Positions 18,216 through 25,065 of a DNA stretch of 64,000 nucleotides are shown here, piece by piece; positions within the stretch are counted from its first letter, which is position 1, and each line of letters starts with the position of its first letter. The DNA lies in assembly GCF_001552475.1 (NCBI RefSeq), contig NZ_BCRG01000008.1, positions 62,001-126,000 on the forward strand, in the 5' to 3' direction. The position numbers and the translations under genes are program-made. This DNA is from Microbacterium oleivorans NBRC 103075 (lineage in GTDB: Bacteria > Actinomycetota > Actinomycetes > Actinomycetales > Microbacteriaceae). The notes beneath the pieces were generated by a model that did not search any database, had not been told where the DNA came from, and saw only the letters and a list, made by a program, of their open reading frames with translations.

Positions 18216-19204
18216 CGGTTGTCTCCGGCGTAGTGCACCCAGGAGCGCTGGGTGCGGAAGAGGATGAAGGCGATGATCGCGACGACGATCAGCAGGACCC
18301 AGGCGATCGCGGCGGCGTAGCCCATCTGGCCGTCGCTGAAGCCTCGCTTGTAGAGGTAGATCGTGATGAAGTTCGTCATACCGGCGGGGCCGCCGGAGCC
18401 GTTCGAGATGATGTACGCCGAGGCGAACACCTGGAACGCGCCGATCAGGCCCAGCAGCAGGTTGAAGAAGATGACGGGCGACAGCATCGGCAGGGTGACC
18501 GCACGGAAGCGGTACCAGGGTCCGGCGCCGTCCATCTCGGCCGCCTCGTAGAGTTCCTTCGGCACCTGCTTGAGCCCGGCGAGGAAGATGACCATCGTCG
18601 CGCCGAACTGCCAGATCGACAGGATGATCATGGCGGGCAGGACGAGGCTCGGGTTTCCGATCCACCCGCCGAGGTCGATGCCGATGGCCGACAGGGACGA
18701 GTCGACAGGACCCTCGGAACCGAACATCGCGCGCCAGACGATCGCGACCGATACCGACCCGCCGATGAGCGACGGTGCGTAGAACGCGGAGCGGAAGAAC
18801 CCGGCGCCCTTGTCTCGGTAGTTCAGCAGCATCGCCACGAGGAGGGCGGCGATCAGAGTGATGGGGGTGCCGACGAAGACGTAGACGAGAGTGATCTGCG
18901 CCGACTGGATGAACTGTGGGTCGTTCGTGAACAGCCGGACGTAGTTGTCGAACCCGATCCAGCGGGGAGGGGTGAAGATGTTGTATCGCGTGAACGATAG
19001 GTACAGCGAGTACCCCATCGGGATGATTGTCAGCCCGAAGAAGCCGACCAGCCACGGGATGAGGAATCCGTAACCGGCGAGTGTCTCCTTGCGGGCGCGC
19101 GAGCGCTGGGTGGGACGGCCGAGGTTTTCGGGCCGGCGCTTGTTCGCGAGTGCGCGACGCCGCTTCTCGCCGGTGACGATGACTCTCGTCGCGGTGGTGC
19201 TCAC
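18212..19204 (-). CDS. Sugar ABC transporter permease (MalF-like)
   Basis: A 330-residue CUT1 permease. After a basic N-terminus (RRRALANKRRPENLGR) come six membrane spans and the EAA loop EAAEMDGAGPWYRFRAVTLP. It is separated from the upstream binding-protein gene by 67 bases that include a 34-base perfect palindrome, which probably makes permease levels lower than binding-protein levels. Confidence 0.94.
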   Translation of the reverse strand: MSTTATRVIVTGEKRRRALANKRRPENLGRPTQRSRARKETLAGYGFLIPWLVGFFGLTIIPMGYSLYLSFTRYNIFTPPRWIGFDNYVRLFTNDPQFIQSAQITLVYVFVGTPITLIAALLVAMLLNYRDKGAGFFRSAFYAPSLIGGSVSVAIVWRAMFGSEGPVDSSLSAIGIDLGGWIGNPSLVLPAMIILSIWQFGATMVIFLAGLKQVPKELYEAAEMDGAGPWYRFRAVTLPMLSPVIFFNLLLGLIGAFQVFASAYIISNGSGGPAGMTNFITIYLYKRGFSDGQMGYAAAIAWVLLIVVAIIAFILFRTQRSWVHYAGDNR

Positions 19205-19231
19205 GGGTGGCTCCTGATGTCGGGGGACGGT

Positions 19232-19265
19232 GCGGGGTCCGGATGCCGCGGCATCCGGACCCCGC
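19232..19265. terminator. 34-base perfect palindrome between binding-protein and permease genes
   Basis: Each 17-base half begins GCGGGGTCCGGATGCCG, and the two are exact reverse complements. The RNA would form a very stable GC-rich hairpin just after the binding-protein stop, without a following U-run. Such intercistronic hairpins usually act as partial terminators or 3'-end stabilisers, favouring excess binding protein over permease. It contains GGATGCC and GGCATCC. Confidence 0.75.
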
Positions 19266-19271
19266 GATCGG

Positions 19272-20558
19272 TCACGAGTTGAGGGCGACGTCCATCTCGG
19301 TGAAGAACTGCGAGACGGCCTCGTCCACGGTCATGGTCCCGAAGTTCAGTTCGACGCCGAGCTGACGGAACTTCTCCTCGAGGGTGCCATAGCCGACGAT
19401 CGGGACGGGAGGTGCGTCGCCGAGGCGGTCGGCGATGGACTCCTCGTAGGCCTTGACCTGCTGGCTGAGCGGGTCGAGGTCAGCGGCCGCCAGGGCCGTC
19501 TCCGACGCGGGCAGACCGCGGTTGGTGCCGAAGATCTCACCCGACTCGGGCGAGTTGACGAGGAAGTTCACGAGCGTCGCCGCAGCCTCGGGGTGGTCGG
19601 TGTTGGCCGCGATCGAGTGCAGCATGGAGGGCTTCAGGTAGAGGTCCTTCGCGCCTTCCTCGGTCACCGGCGGGGCGACGAGGCCGAGCTCGGTGTAACT
19701 CTCGCCGAGGTTCCCGAGGTAGCCGGCGCCGAAGTTATCCCAGGTGAGTTCGCTGGCGGTGATGGCCGTGTCGAACGGACCGAGCGGCAGAGCCTCTTCG
19801 ACGGTCTGCTGCGGCGCCCCGATGCCGTCACGGATCGACTGGCCCTCCTCCCAGAACGCCGTGAGGCGCGCCTCGTCGAAACCGGGCTTGCCGTCCTCGG
19901 TGAAGAGGTTGCCACCCTCCGCGCGCAACTGAAGTTCGAAGTTCTGAATGCGGCCGGTGTAGTCGCTGCCGCCCCAGTACTCGCCGCCGCTGGCGTCGGT
20001 GATGTCCTTCATCCAGGCGGTGTAGTCGTCCCAGGAACCGCCGGGGAACTCGTCGGCGCCGGCCTTCTCGAGCAGGACCGGGTTGGTGAACAGGCCCCAG
20101 GCGTTCGTCGAGGTCGCGATGCCGTAAGTGGTGTCGTTCACGACGCCGATGTCGAGGATGTTCTTCGGGAGGGGGTCGGTCTCGATGATGCCGCCGAGGT
20201 ACGGGTCGAGGTCGAGGAGGAGCCCGTTCTCGGAGTACTGGCGCAGGTACGAGTAGTCGAACTGCATGACGTCGGGAAGGTTCTTGCCCGCCGCCTCCGT
20301 CTGCCGCTTCTCCCAGAACTCGGGGAACGCGAGGAAGCTCGTGCTGACCTTGATGTTGGGGTACTTCTCGTTGAACGCGTCGATCGCCTTGTTGTAGAGA
20401 TCAGCACGGACGTCGTTGCCCCAGAAGGCGAGGTCGAGCGACACCTTCTCGTCGGGGTCGTAGGTACCGGCGGGCTCCGGCGAGCCGGCGCAGCCGGCAA
20501 GGGCGATGACTGACCCCGTCGCGAGTGCGACGGCGGCGAGTGCGCGTTTGCTGAACAT
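19272..20558 (-). CDS. Extracellular sugar-binding lipoprotein (CUT1 ABC importer)
   Basis: A 428-residue family 1 solute-binding protein with a type II signal peptide: MFSKRALAAVALATGSVIA, then lipobox LAGC with Cys23. The mature region has typical features: VSLDLAFWGNDVRADLYNKAIDAFNEKYP in pieces, IATSTNAWGLFTNPVLLEKAG, and a C-terminal NRGLPASETALAAADLDP. The ATG at 20558 is chosen for its AGAGGA ribosome site and signal peptide; the frame is open to 20651. It heads the second importer operon. The upstream promoter carries both operator classes, so its expression probably answers to two LacI-type regulators. Confidence 0.93.
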   Translation of the reverse strand: MFSKRALAAVALATGSVIALAGCAGSPEPAGTYDPDEKVSLDLAFWGNDVRADLYNKAIDAFNEKYPNIKVSTSFLAFPEFWEKRQTEAAGKNLPDVMQFDYSYLRQYSENGLLLDLDPYLGGIIETDPLPKNILDIGVVNDTTYGIATSTNAWGLFTNPVLLEKAGADEFPGGSWDDYTAWMKDITDASGGEYWGGSDYTGRIQNFELQLRAEGGNLFTEDGKPGFDEARLTAFWEEGQSIRDGIGAPQQTVEEALPLGPFDTAITASELTWDNFGAGYLGNLGESYTELGLVAPPVTEEGAKDLYLKPSMLHSIAANTDHPEAAATLVNFLVNSPESGEIFGTNRGLPASETALAAADLDPLSQQVKAYEESIADRLGDAPPVPIVGYGTLEEKFRQLGVELNFGTMTVDEAVSQFFTEMDVALNS

Positions 20559-20652
20559 CTTTGTCCTCTCTCGAACGTCCGTGTTGCGAGTGCTGGTGGA
20601 CGTCATGGTCCGTGATTGCGACTTCCTTCGGTGCCGTGGATCGATGCCCACA

Positions 20653-20666
20653 GGAAAGCGCTTGCC
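20653..20666. promoter_or_regulatory. LacI-family operator (AAGCGCTT class)
   Basis: GGAAAGCGCTTGCC has the core AAGCGCTT at 20656-20663. It covers the expected transcription start, immediately downstream of the -10 box of the leftward importer operon, so binding would block initiation. Confidence 0.78.
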
Positions 20667-20669
20667 CCG

Positions 20670-20698
20670 AGAGTAGCGCCAATTGAAACGTTTTTCAA
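20670..20698 (-). promoter_or_regulatory. Promoter of the second importer operon
   Basis: On the minus strand TTGAAA (20698-20693), exactly 17 bases, then TACTCT (20675-20670) make a good sigma-70-type promoter. The -35 box lies inside the first AAACGTTT operator repeat, and the AAGCGCTT operator lies over the start site. The leader to the ATG at 20558 is about 105 bases. Confidence 0.65.
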
Positions 20699-20716
20699 GA
20701 AGATTGAAACGTTTTT
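20682..20716. promoter_or_regulatory. Tandem AAACGTTT-class operators, 21-base period
   Basis: ATTGAAACGTTTTT occurs at 20682-20695 and again at 20703-20716. The cores AAACGTTT are at 20686-20693 and 20707-20714, two helical turns apart on the same DNA face, as for cooperating repressor dimers. They overlap and flank the -35 box of the importer promoter. Confidence 0.75.
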
Positions 20717-20792
20717 ACCCGATTCCTGTGACCGGTCCCAATTCAACCCTACGACCCTGACATCGATCTCGAGCGGGCCCGCCGGACGCGAG

Positions 20793-21698
20793 TCAGTGCA
20801 CCGCGACGAGCTCGCCGCCGCGCACCTCGAGCCGCGCGCGCAGCACAGCGCACCGCCGGCCCTCGGGCTCATCCCCCACGCCCGGGTGGGTGAAGAAGTA
20901 GAACCAGAGGTCGGTGCCGTCGCGAACGGACGCCCCGTGATGACCGAACCCCGGACTCGACACTGCGCCGGCGCCGAGGATGACGTCATCCGCTCCACCC
21001 TGCCGCTGCCACGAGATCGCATCGCCCGAGCGGTACACCCCCATGCCCCGCCACTCGTCGACGATCATCCACCAGAATCCGCCGAGCTCGAACGCCGTCG
21101 GGCCCTCGTGAGGCTGCCCGCCGATCGCGGTGCCCTCGGATTCCCAGGTAGCCAGGTCGTCCGAGACGGCCACCTTCGTGACCGATTCCGCGGCCTCGTC
21201 CTTGTACCAGAGGCGCCAGCGCCCGTCGGGGGTGCGGGCGACGCCCGCATCGATCACGCGGTCGCTGTCGAGAGTGAGCGCGCCGATCCGATGCCACCCG
21301 CACAGGTCCGCGGACCGGTACTCGACGATGTGACGCGCGTGCCCCGGCCACCGGTCGGGGACGCCGTCGATCTCGGTCACGTACATGCGCCAGATCTGCC
21401 CGTCGAACACGACCTCGGGCGCCCAGTGGGTGCGGTCCGTCTCCGCCGGGGGGCCGCCGGCATCCAATCGCAGTCCGTCGGCGACGGGCTCGAGCGTTCC
21501 GGCGTAGGACCAGCGGATGCCGTCGGCAGAGCGTGCGACGCCGATGCGGCTGCCGTGCACCCACGCGACACCCGGACCGGGATCGGGATGGGTCGCCCGG
21601 CGCTGCGTATAGAACATCCACCAGTCGTCGGGCCCGGCGATCACGACGAGCGGATCGGTGGCCCCGTCGTAGACCGGGTCGCGGTAGAGCTCGATCAT
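20793..21698 (-). CDS. GH43-like five-bladed propeller glycosidase
   Basis: A 301-residue protein without a signal peptide, patterned like the GH43/GH32/GH117 five-bladed beta-propellers. It has repeated WWMFYTQR, WRMYVTEI and WRLWYKDE strands. The expected acidic triad is visible as Asp15 in DGATDP (general base), Asp150 in VIDAGVAR (transition-state stabiliser) and Glu198 in HEGPTAFELGGFWWM (general acid). Family members cleave arabinose, xylose or galactose side chains. Its ATG overlaps the stop of the upstream ABC exporter gene by four bases. The specific substrate is unknown; an arabinosidase or galactosidase acting on imported pectin fragments would fit. Family number is approximate. 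Confidence 0.75.
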   Translation of the reverse strand: MIELYRDPVYDGATDPLVVIAGPDDWWMFYTQRRATHPDPGPGVAWVHGSRIGVARSADGIRWSYAGTLEPVADGLRLDAGGPPAETDRTHWAPEVVFDGQIWRMYVTEIDGVPDRWPGHARHIVEYRSADLCGWHRIGALTLDSDRVIDAGVARTPDGRWRLWYKDEAAESVTKVAVSDDLATWESEGTAIGGQPHEGPTAFELGGFWWMIVDEWRGMGVYRSGDAISWQRQGGADDVILGAGAVSSPGFGHHGASVRDGTDLWFYFFTHPGVGDEPEGRRCAVLRARLEVRGGELVAVH

Positions 21699-23470
21699 GC
21701 GAGGCCCGCCTGCGTGAGGTGCAGGTGCGCGTAACGGCCGCCACGGGCGAGCAGCTCGTCGTGCGATCCGCGCTCGACGAGCTCGCCGTGCTCGAGGACC
21801 ACGATGACGTCTGCGCGACGCACGGTCGACAGGCGGTGGGCGACGACGAGGGTGGTGCGTCCCGTCATGAGGCGACCGAGGGCATCCTGCACCAGCTCCT
21901 CCGATTCGGGATCGAGCGCGCTCGTGGCTTCGTCGAGCAGCAGGATGCGCGGGTCGCGGATGAGCGCTCGCGCGATCGCAAGCCGCTGCCGCTGCCCGCC
22001 TGACAGCCGCGCACCGCGTTCGCCGACCACGGTGTCCCAGCCCTGCGGCTGGTCACGGACGAACTCCCACGCGTTCGCGTCGCGGAGCGCCCGTTCGATG
22101 CGCGCGTCGTCGACGTCGCCGAGACCGTACGCGACGTTCTCGCGGATCGTCCCCTCGAAGAGCACGGACTCCTGCGGCACGACCGAGACGAAACGGCGGA
22201 CCGTGCGGAGGTCCAGCTCCTGCATATCGCGTCCGTCGATGAGGATGCGGCCCGCGGTCGGGCGGAGGAAGCCCAGGATCAGGTTGAGCATCGTCGACTT
22301 GCCCGATCCCGACGATCCGACGAACGCGACGGTCGCCCCGGCGGGAATCCGCAGGTCGATCTCATGCAGCGCGTCGTCATTCGCCCCGGCGTAGCGGTGC
22401 GAGGCCCGCTCGAGGGTCAGCTCGCCCGCAACCTCGTCGATCCGGCGCTTGCCGGCGTTCTGCTCGAGGTCGGGCTCCTGCATGACCTCGCCGATCGAAC
22501 GCACCGACTCGAGCCCGCGCGCGCCGACGGGGATGAGCATGAGCAGCTGCGTGAGGCCCTGGGTCAGGAGCGTGAAGTAGGCCGAGAGCAGCACGACCTC
22601 GCCCGGCGTGATCGGCAGGATGCCGGTGAGCGAGAAGGTCGCGGCGAGGACGAGGCATCCCACTCCGAGCAACTGCATCGCGACCCACGACACCGAAGCG
22701 ACGTGGCCGTTGAGCATGTCGAGGTGCAGCCCCGCACGGCGCACCCCGTCGGCGCCGGTCGCGACCCGCGTGACGGCGGTCTGCTCGAGGCCGTGGGCAC
22801 GGGTGACGGGGATGAGGGAGGCCATCTCGCCCACGCGGGCCGAGAGGGTCTCGACCTCGCGCCGGAAGTGCGCGTTGCGCTCGTGCGAGCGCTTGCGCAT
22901 GCCGTAACGGATGCCGATCGCGATCGGGACGGCGAGCGCGTAGACCGGCAAGAAGGCGGGGACGGCGATCGCGGTCATCGAGATCGCGCCGATCATGACC
23001 ATGGTCGCCGACAGCAGCGGGTGGGTCACCTGCTGCAGCATGAGCTCGACGTTCTCGACGTCGCGCACGAGCTTGGTCTGCACGATCGAGGAGCTGACCC
23101 GGGAGTGGTACCCGAGCGACAGGCTCTGCAGCCGTTCGGCGAGGGCGTTGCGGAGGTCAGCGCCGGCATCGCGGACGACGGTCATGAAGCTGCGCGTGTA
23201 GAGGATGTGGTTCGGGTAGTTCTGCAGCAAGAGCACCGCGGCCACGATGAACCACCACATCACCTGCTGCACGTCGCCGCGATCGGCGACCACATCGATC
23301 ACGGCCGCCGTCACGACCGGCAGGAACCACAGCGGGATCTCCTTGGCGGCGAACGCGACGACCGCGACGGTCATCCGTCCCGGTCGCCGCGCGAGCAGGC
23401 GCACCACCGAGCGCGCCGGATGGTCACCATCGATGAGGGAGGAGATGTCGGAAAGCGGTTTCCGCGTCAT
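21695..23470 (-). CDS. ABC exporter, fused permease and ATPase
   Basis: A 591-residue half-transporter: six N-terminal membrane spans, then a nucleotide-binding domain with Walker A GSSGSGKST (about residues 385-393), signature LSGGQRQR, Walker B RILLLDEATSALD and the switch His in VAHRLSTV. It is exporter-type and cannot serve the sugar importers. I chose the ATG at 23470 rather than 23479 because TACGAT ends exactly seven bases before it and neither start has a ribosome site, indicating leaderless initiation. It is coupled to the GH43-like gene. The exported compound is unknown. Confidence 0.9.
   Translation of the reverse strand: MTRKPLSDISSLIDGDHPARSVVRLLARRPGRMTVAVVAFAAKEIPLWFLPVVTAAVIDVVADRGDVQQVMWWFIVAAVLLLQNYPNHILYTRSFMTVVRDAGADLRNALAERLQSLSLGYHSRVSSSIVQTKLVRDVENVELMLQQVTHPLLSATMVMIGAISMTAIAVPAFLPVYALAVPIAIGIRYGMRKRSHERNAHFRREVETLSARVGEMASLIPVTRAHGLEQTAVTRVATGADGVRRAGLHLDMLNGHVASVSWVAMQLLGVGCLVLAATFSLTGILPITPGEVVLLSAYFTLLTQGLTQLLMLIPVGARGLESVRSIGEVMQEPDLEQNAGKRRIDEVAGELTLERASHRYAGANDDALHEIDLRIPAGATVAFVGSSGSGKSTMLNLILGFLRPTAGRILIDGRDMQELDLRTVRRFVSVVPQESVLFEGTIRENVAYGLGDVDDARIERALRDANAWEFVRDQPQGWDTVVGERGARLSGGQRQRLAIARALIRDPRILLLDEATSALDPESEELVQDALGRLMTGRTTLVVAHRLSTVRRADVIVVLEHGELVERGSHDELLARGGRYAHLHLTQAGLA
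23450..23463. promoter_or_regulatory. Possible LacI-type operator at the exporter start
   Basis: GGAAAGCGGTTTCC has matching GGAAA/TTTCC arms and lies in the first codons of the exporter gene, just downstream of its leaderless start. The core AAGCGGTTT is asymmetric compared with the other sites, so this may be chance. Confidence 0.35.
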
Positions 23471-23477
23471 GGGTTTC

Positions 23478-23483
23478 ATCGTA
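23478..23483 (-). promoter_or_regulatory. Leaderless -10 box for the ABC exporter
   Basis: TACGAT on the minus strand ends seven bases before the ATG at 23470 and there is no Shine-Dalgarno sequence. It overlaps the alternative ATG at 23479, which argues that the downstream ATG is the real start. Confidence 0.5.
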
Positions 23484-23534
23484 GGTGTGGGGGATGCAAG
23501 CCGGAACCCCCTGGGTGACGGCGGTGTTCGCGAT

Positions 23535-23550
23535 GTTCCGGGGACGCGAC
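23535..23550 (+). repeat. Copy 1 of a 16-base GGGACGCGAC repeat
   Basis: GTTCCGGGGACGCGAC. It is the exact reverse complement of 24038-24053 and differs by one base from 23993-24008. The copies bracket the small membrane-protein gene. Confidence 0.7.
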
Positions 23551-23643
23551 ATGCCGTGCGGCGGGGCCGATAGCGACCAAAGGCGCCCCTGGAGCCGGGC
23601 GGGCGGGCCTGGACCCCCGCGACACCCCGCAGTACCGTGGGGC

Positions 23644-23976
23644 ATGGCGATCATGGCCCTCAGGCGATTCGCGCCGCTGATCATCGCGGCGGCCGGTCTC
23701 GCTGCGCTCGTGCTGGCGAGCGCGACCCGCGCATCGCTGTGGGTGCACCTCGTCGTCCTCGTCGTCACGCTCGGACTGGCATCCGTCATGGGCCGTCGCC
23801 GACGCGCCCCGACCGCGCAGGCGCAGGAGCTCTACGCCTCGGACGCGTACTCGGACGCCTCCCTCGGCAGGCGCGCGCCCACGCACCCCGCGATCGACAC
23901 CCGACCCCAGGGGCAGTGCGGCCCGGGGCTGCCGATCGATCCGCTGCGGCTTCCCGAGGAGCGCCCGCGCGCCTGA
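23644..23976 (+). CDS. Small two-span membrane protein
   Basis: A 110-residue protein with two adjacent hydrophobic helices (RFAPLIIAAAGLAALVLASA and WVHLVVLVVTLGLASVMG), a basic cytoplasmic turn GRRRRAP and a polar Pro-rich C-terminal tail of about 60 residues. I do not recognise a family. The ATG at 23644 is chosen because TACCGT (23633-23638) ends five bases before it, the leaderless pattern, and no ribosome site is present for any upstream start. The gene is flanked on both sides by copies of a 16-base repeat. Confidence 0.6.
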   Translation: MAIMALRRFAPLIIAAAGLAALVLASATRASLWVHLVVLVVTLGLASVMGRRRRAPTAQAQELYASDAYSDASLGRRAPTHPAIDTRPQGQCGPGLPIDPLRLPEERPRA

Positions 23977-23992
23977 CCGCGCTCGCTCTCGC

Positions 23993-24053
23993 GTTCCCGG
24001 GACGCGACCTGCCGCTTCCCCGCGCCGGCAGCGACACGTCGCGTCCCCGGAAC
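23993..24053. repeat. Large inverted repeat after the small membrane-protein gene
   Basis: The left arm GTTCCCGGGACGCGAC (23993-24008) and right arm GTCGCGTCCCCGGAAC (24038-24053) pair with one mismatch. An inner CTGCCG/CGGCAG pair extends the structure. It starts 17 bases after the stop at 23976 and could be a terminator or a mobile palindromic element; the same 16-mer also occurs upstream at 23535-23550. Confidence 0.65.
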
Positions 24054-24128
24054 GTTCCCCGCGCCAAGACCCGCGCCCAGCCCGGGTCTATCGTGGAACC
24101 CGCCCCGCCCCTCGATCACCGGGACCCG

Positions 24129-24608
24129 ATGACCACCCCACGCCGCGAGCCCGAGCTCCCGATCGACAGCGACCCCACGTCGACGGGGTCCCCGCCGGTG
24201 CACCTCGCCGGCTCATCGATCCTGCTCGTCCTCCTCGGCGGCACCGCGGGCACGGCGGCTCGCGAAGGACTCTCGCTCGCGATCCCTGCCGTGGGCGGCA
24301 TCCCGGTTGCGATCTTCGCGATCAACATCGTCGGAGCCCTCTTCCTCGGCGCGCTCCTCGAATCCCTCGCCCGGCGCGGAGCCGACGTCGGTCGCCGCCG
24401 CTCGCTCAGGCTGCTGCTGGGCACCGGGTTCGCGGGCGGGTTCACGACCTACAGCGCGCTCGCCGTCGACAGCGGCCTGTTGCTGACCGGCGGCGATCCG
24501 CTCGGCGGCATCCTGTACGCACTCGGCACCGTCGTCGTCGGCGCCCTCGCGACCGTCGCCGGGATCGCGCTCGCCGCAGCGCACCACCGCCGAGCGGTGA
24601 GCCGATGA
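24129..24608 (+). CDS. crcB: Fluoride exporter CrcB/Fluc subunit
   Basis: A 159-residue Fluc-family protein with four membrane spans. Hallmarks are GGTAGTAARE in the first span, FAINIVGALFLGALL (the conserved Asn-containing helix) and GTGFAGGFTTYSALAVD in the third. It is longer than usual because of a polar 30-residue N-terminal extension. Fluc channels are dual-topology dimers that export fluoride; actinobacteria often encode two complementary subunits, as here, with an ATGA overlap to the next gene. No fluoride riboswitch is evident upstream. The start at 24129 is chosen to exclude a non-hydrophobic upstream extension; the ribosome site is weak. Confidence 0.9.
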   Translation: MTTPRREPELPIDSDPTSTGSPPVHLAGSSILLVLLGGTAGTAAREGLSLAIPAVGGIPVAIFAINIVGALFLGALLESLARRGADVGRRRSLRLLLGTGFAGGFTTYSALAVDSGLLLTGGDPLGGILYALGTVVVGALATVAGIALAAAHHRRAVSR

Positions 24609-24985
24609 CGCCCGTCCTCTTTCTCGCGCTCTCGCTCGCCGGGGGCGTCGGCGCGGCACTCCGCCTCGTCGTCGACGGGTCCGTCAAGACCCGCGTGAAG
24701 ACCGCGTTGCCCGTCGGTACACTCCTCATCAACGTGTCGGGCTCGCTGGTGCTCGGGTTCGTGACGGAGCTCGCACTCGGCGCCATCCTCGACGAATCGT
24801 GGCGGCTCATCATCGGCACGGGCCTCTGCGGCGGGTTCACGACGTTCAGCACCGCGAGTTTCGAGACGGTTCGACTCGTGCAGGAACGCCGGTACGCACT
24901 CGCTTCCGTCAATGCGATCGGGATGCTGGTGGCCGCCGTCGCAGCCGGGCTCGGCGGCATCCTGCTCGCCCGTCTGGTCGGATGA
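24605..24985 (+). CDS. crcB: Fluoride exporter CrcB/Fluc subunit
   Basis: A 126-residue protein of the usual family length, with GGVGAALRLVVDG, TLLINVSGSLVLGF (conserved Asn) and GLCGGFTTFSTASFE. It overlaps the preceding crcB gene by four bases and probably forms a heterodimeric fluoride channel with it in the cytoplasmic membrane. Confidence 0.94.
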   Translation: MTPVLFLALSLAGGVGAALRLVVDGSVKTRVKTALPVGTLLINVSGSLVLGFVTELALGAILDESWRLIIGTGLCGGFTTFSTASFETVRLVQERRYALASVNAIGMLVAAVAAGLGGILLARLVG

Positions 24986-25017
24986 CCCGAGCGGATGCCG
25001 CACCCGAGAACCACACG

Positions 25018-25033
25018 GGGAAAGCGCTTGCTG
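25018..25033. promoter_or_regulatory. LacI-family operator (AAGCGCTT class)
   Basis: GGGAAAGCGCTTGCTG has the core AAGCGCTT at 25022-25029. It lies 33-48 bases before the GTG of the Idh/MocA-DUF6807 fusion gene, after the crcB pair, and is the only regulatory element visible there. A weak CATACT (25035-25040) may be a -10 box. Confidence 0.7.
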
Positions 25034-25065
25034 GCATACTCGAAGGAGCCGACGAAGGAGTCCCT

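Noticed and set aside
24061..24128. Fluoride riboswitch before the crcB pair
   Set aside because: The leader lacks the conserved fluoride-aptamer pseudoknot segments I would expect; only GC-rich sequence and the end of an inverted repeat are present.
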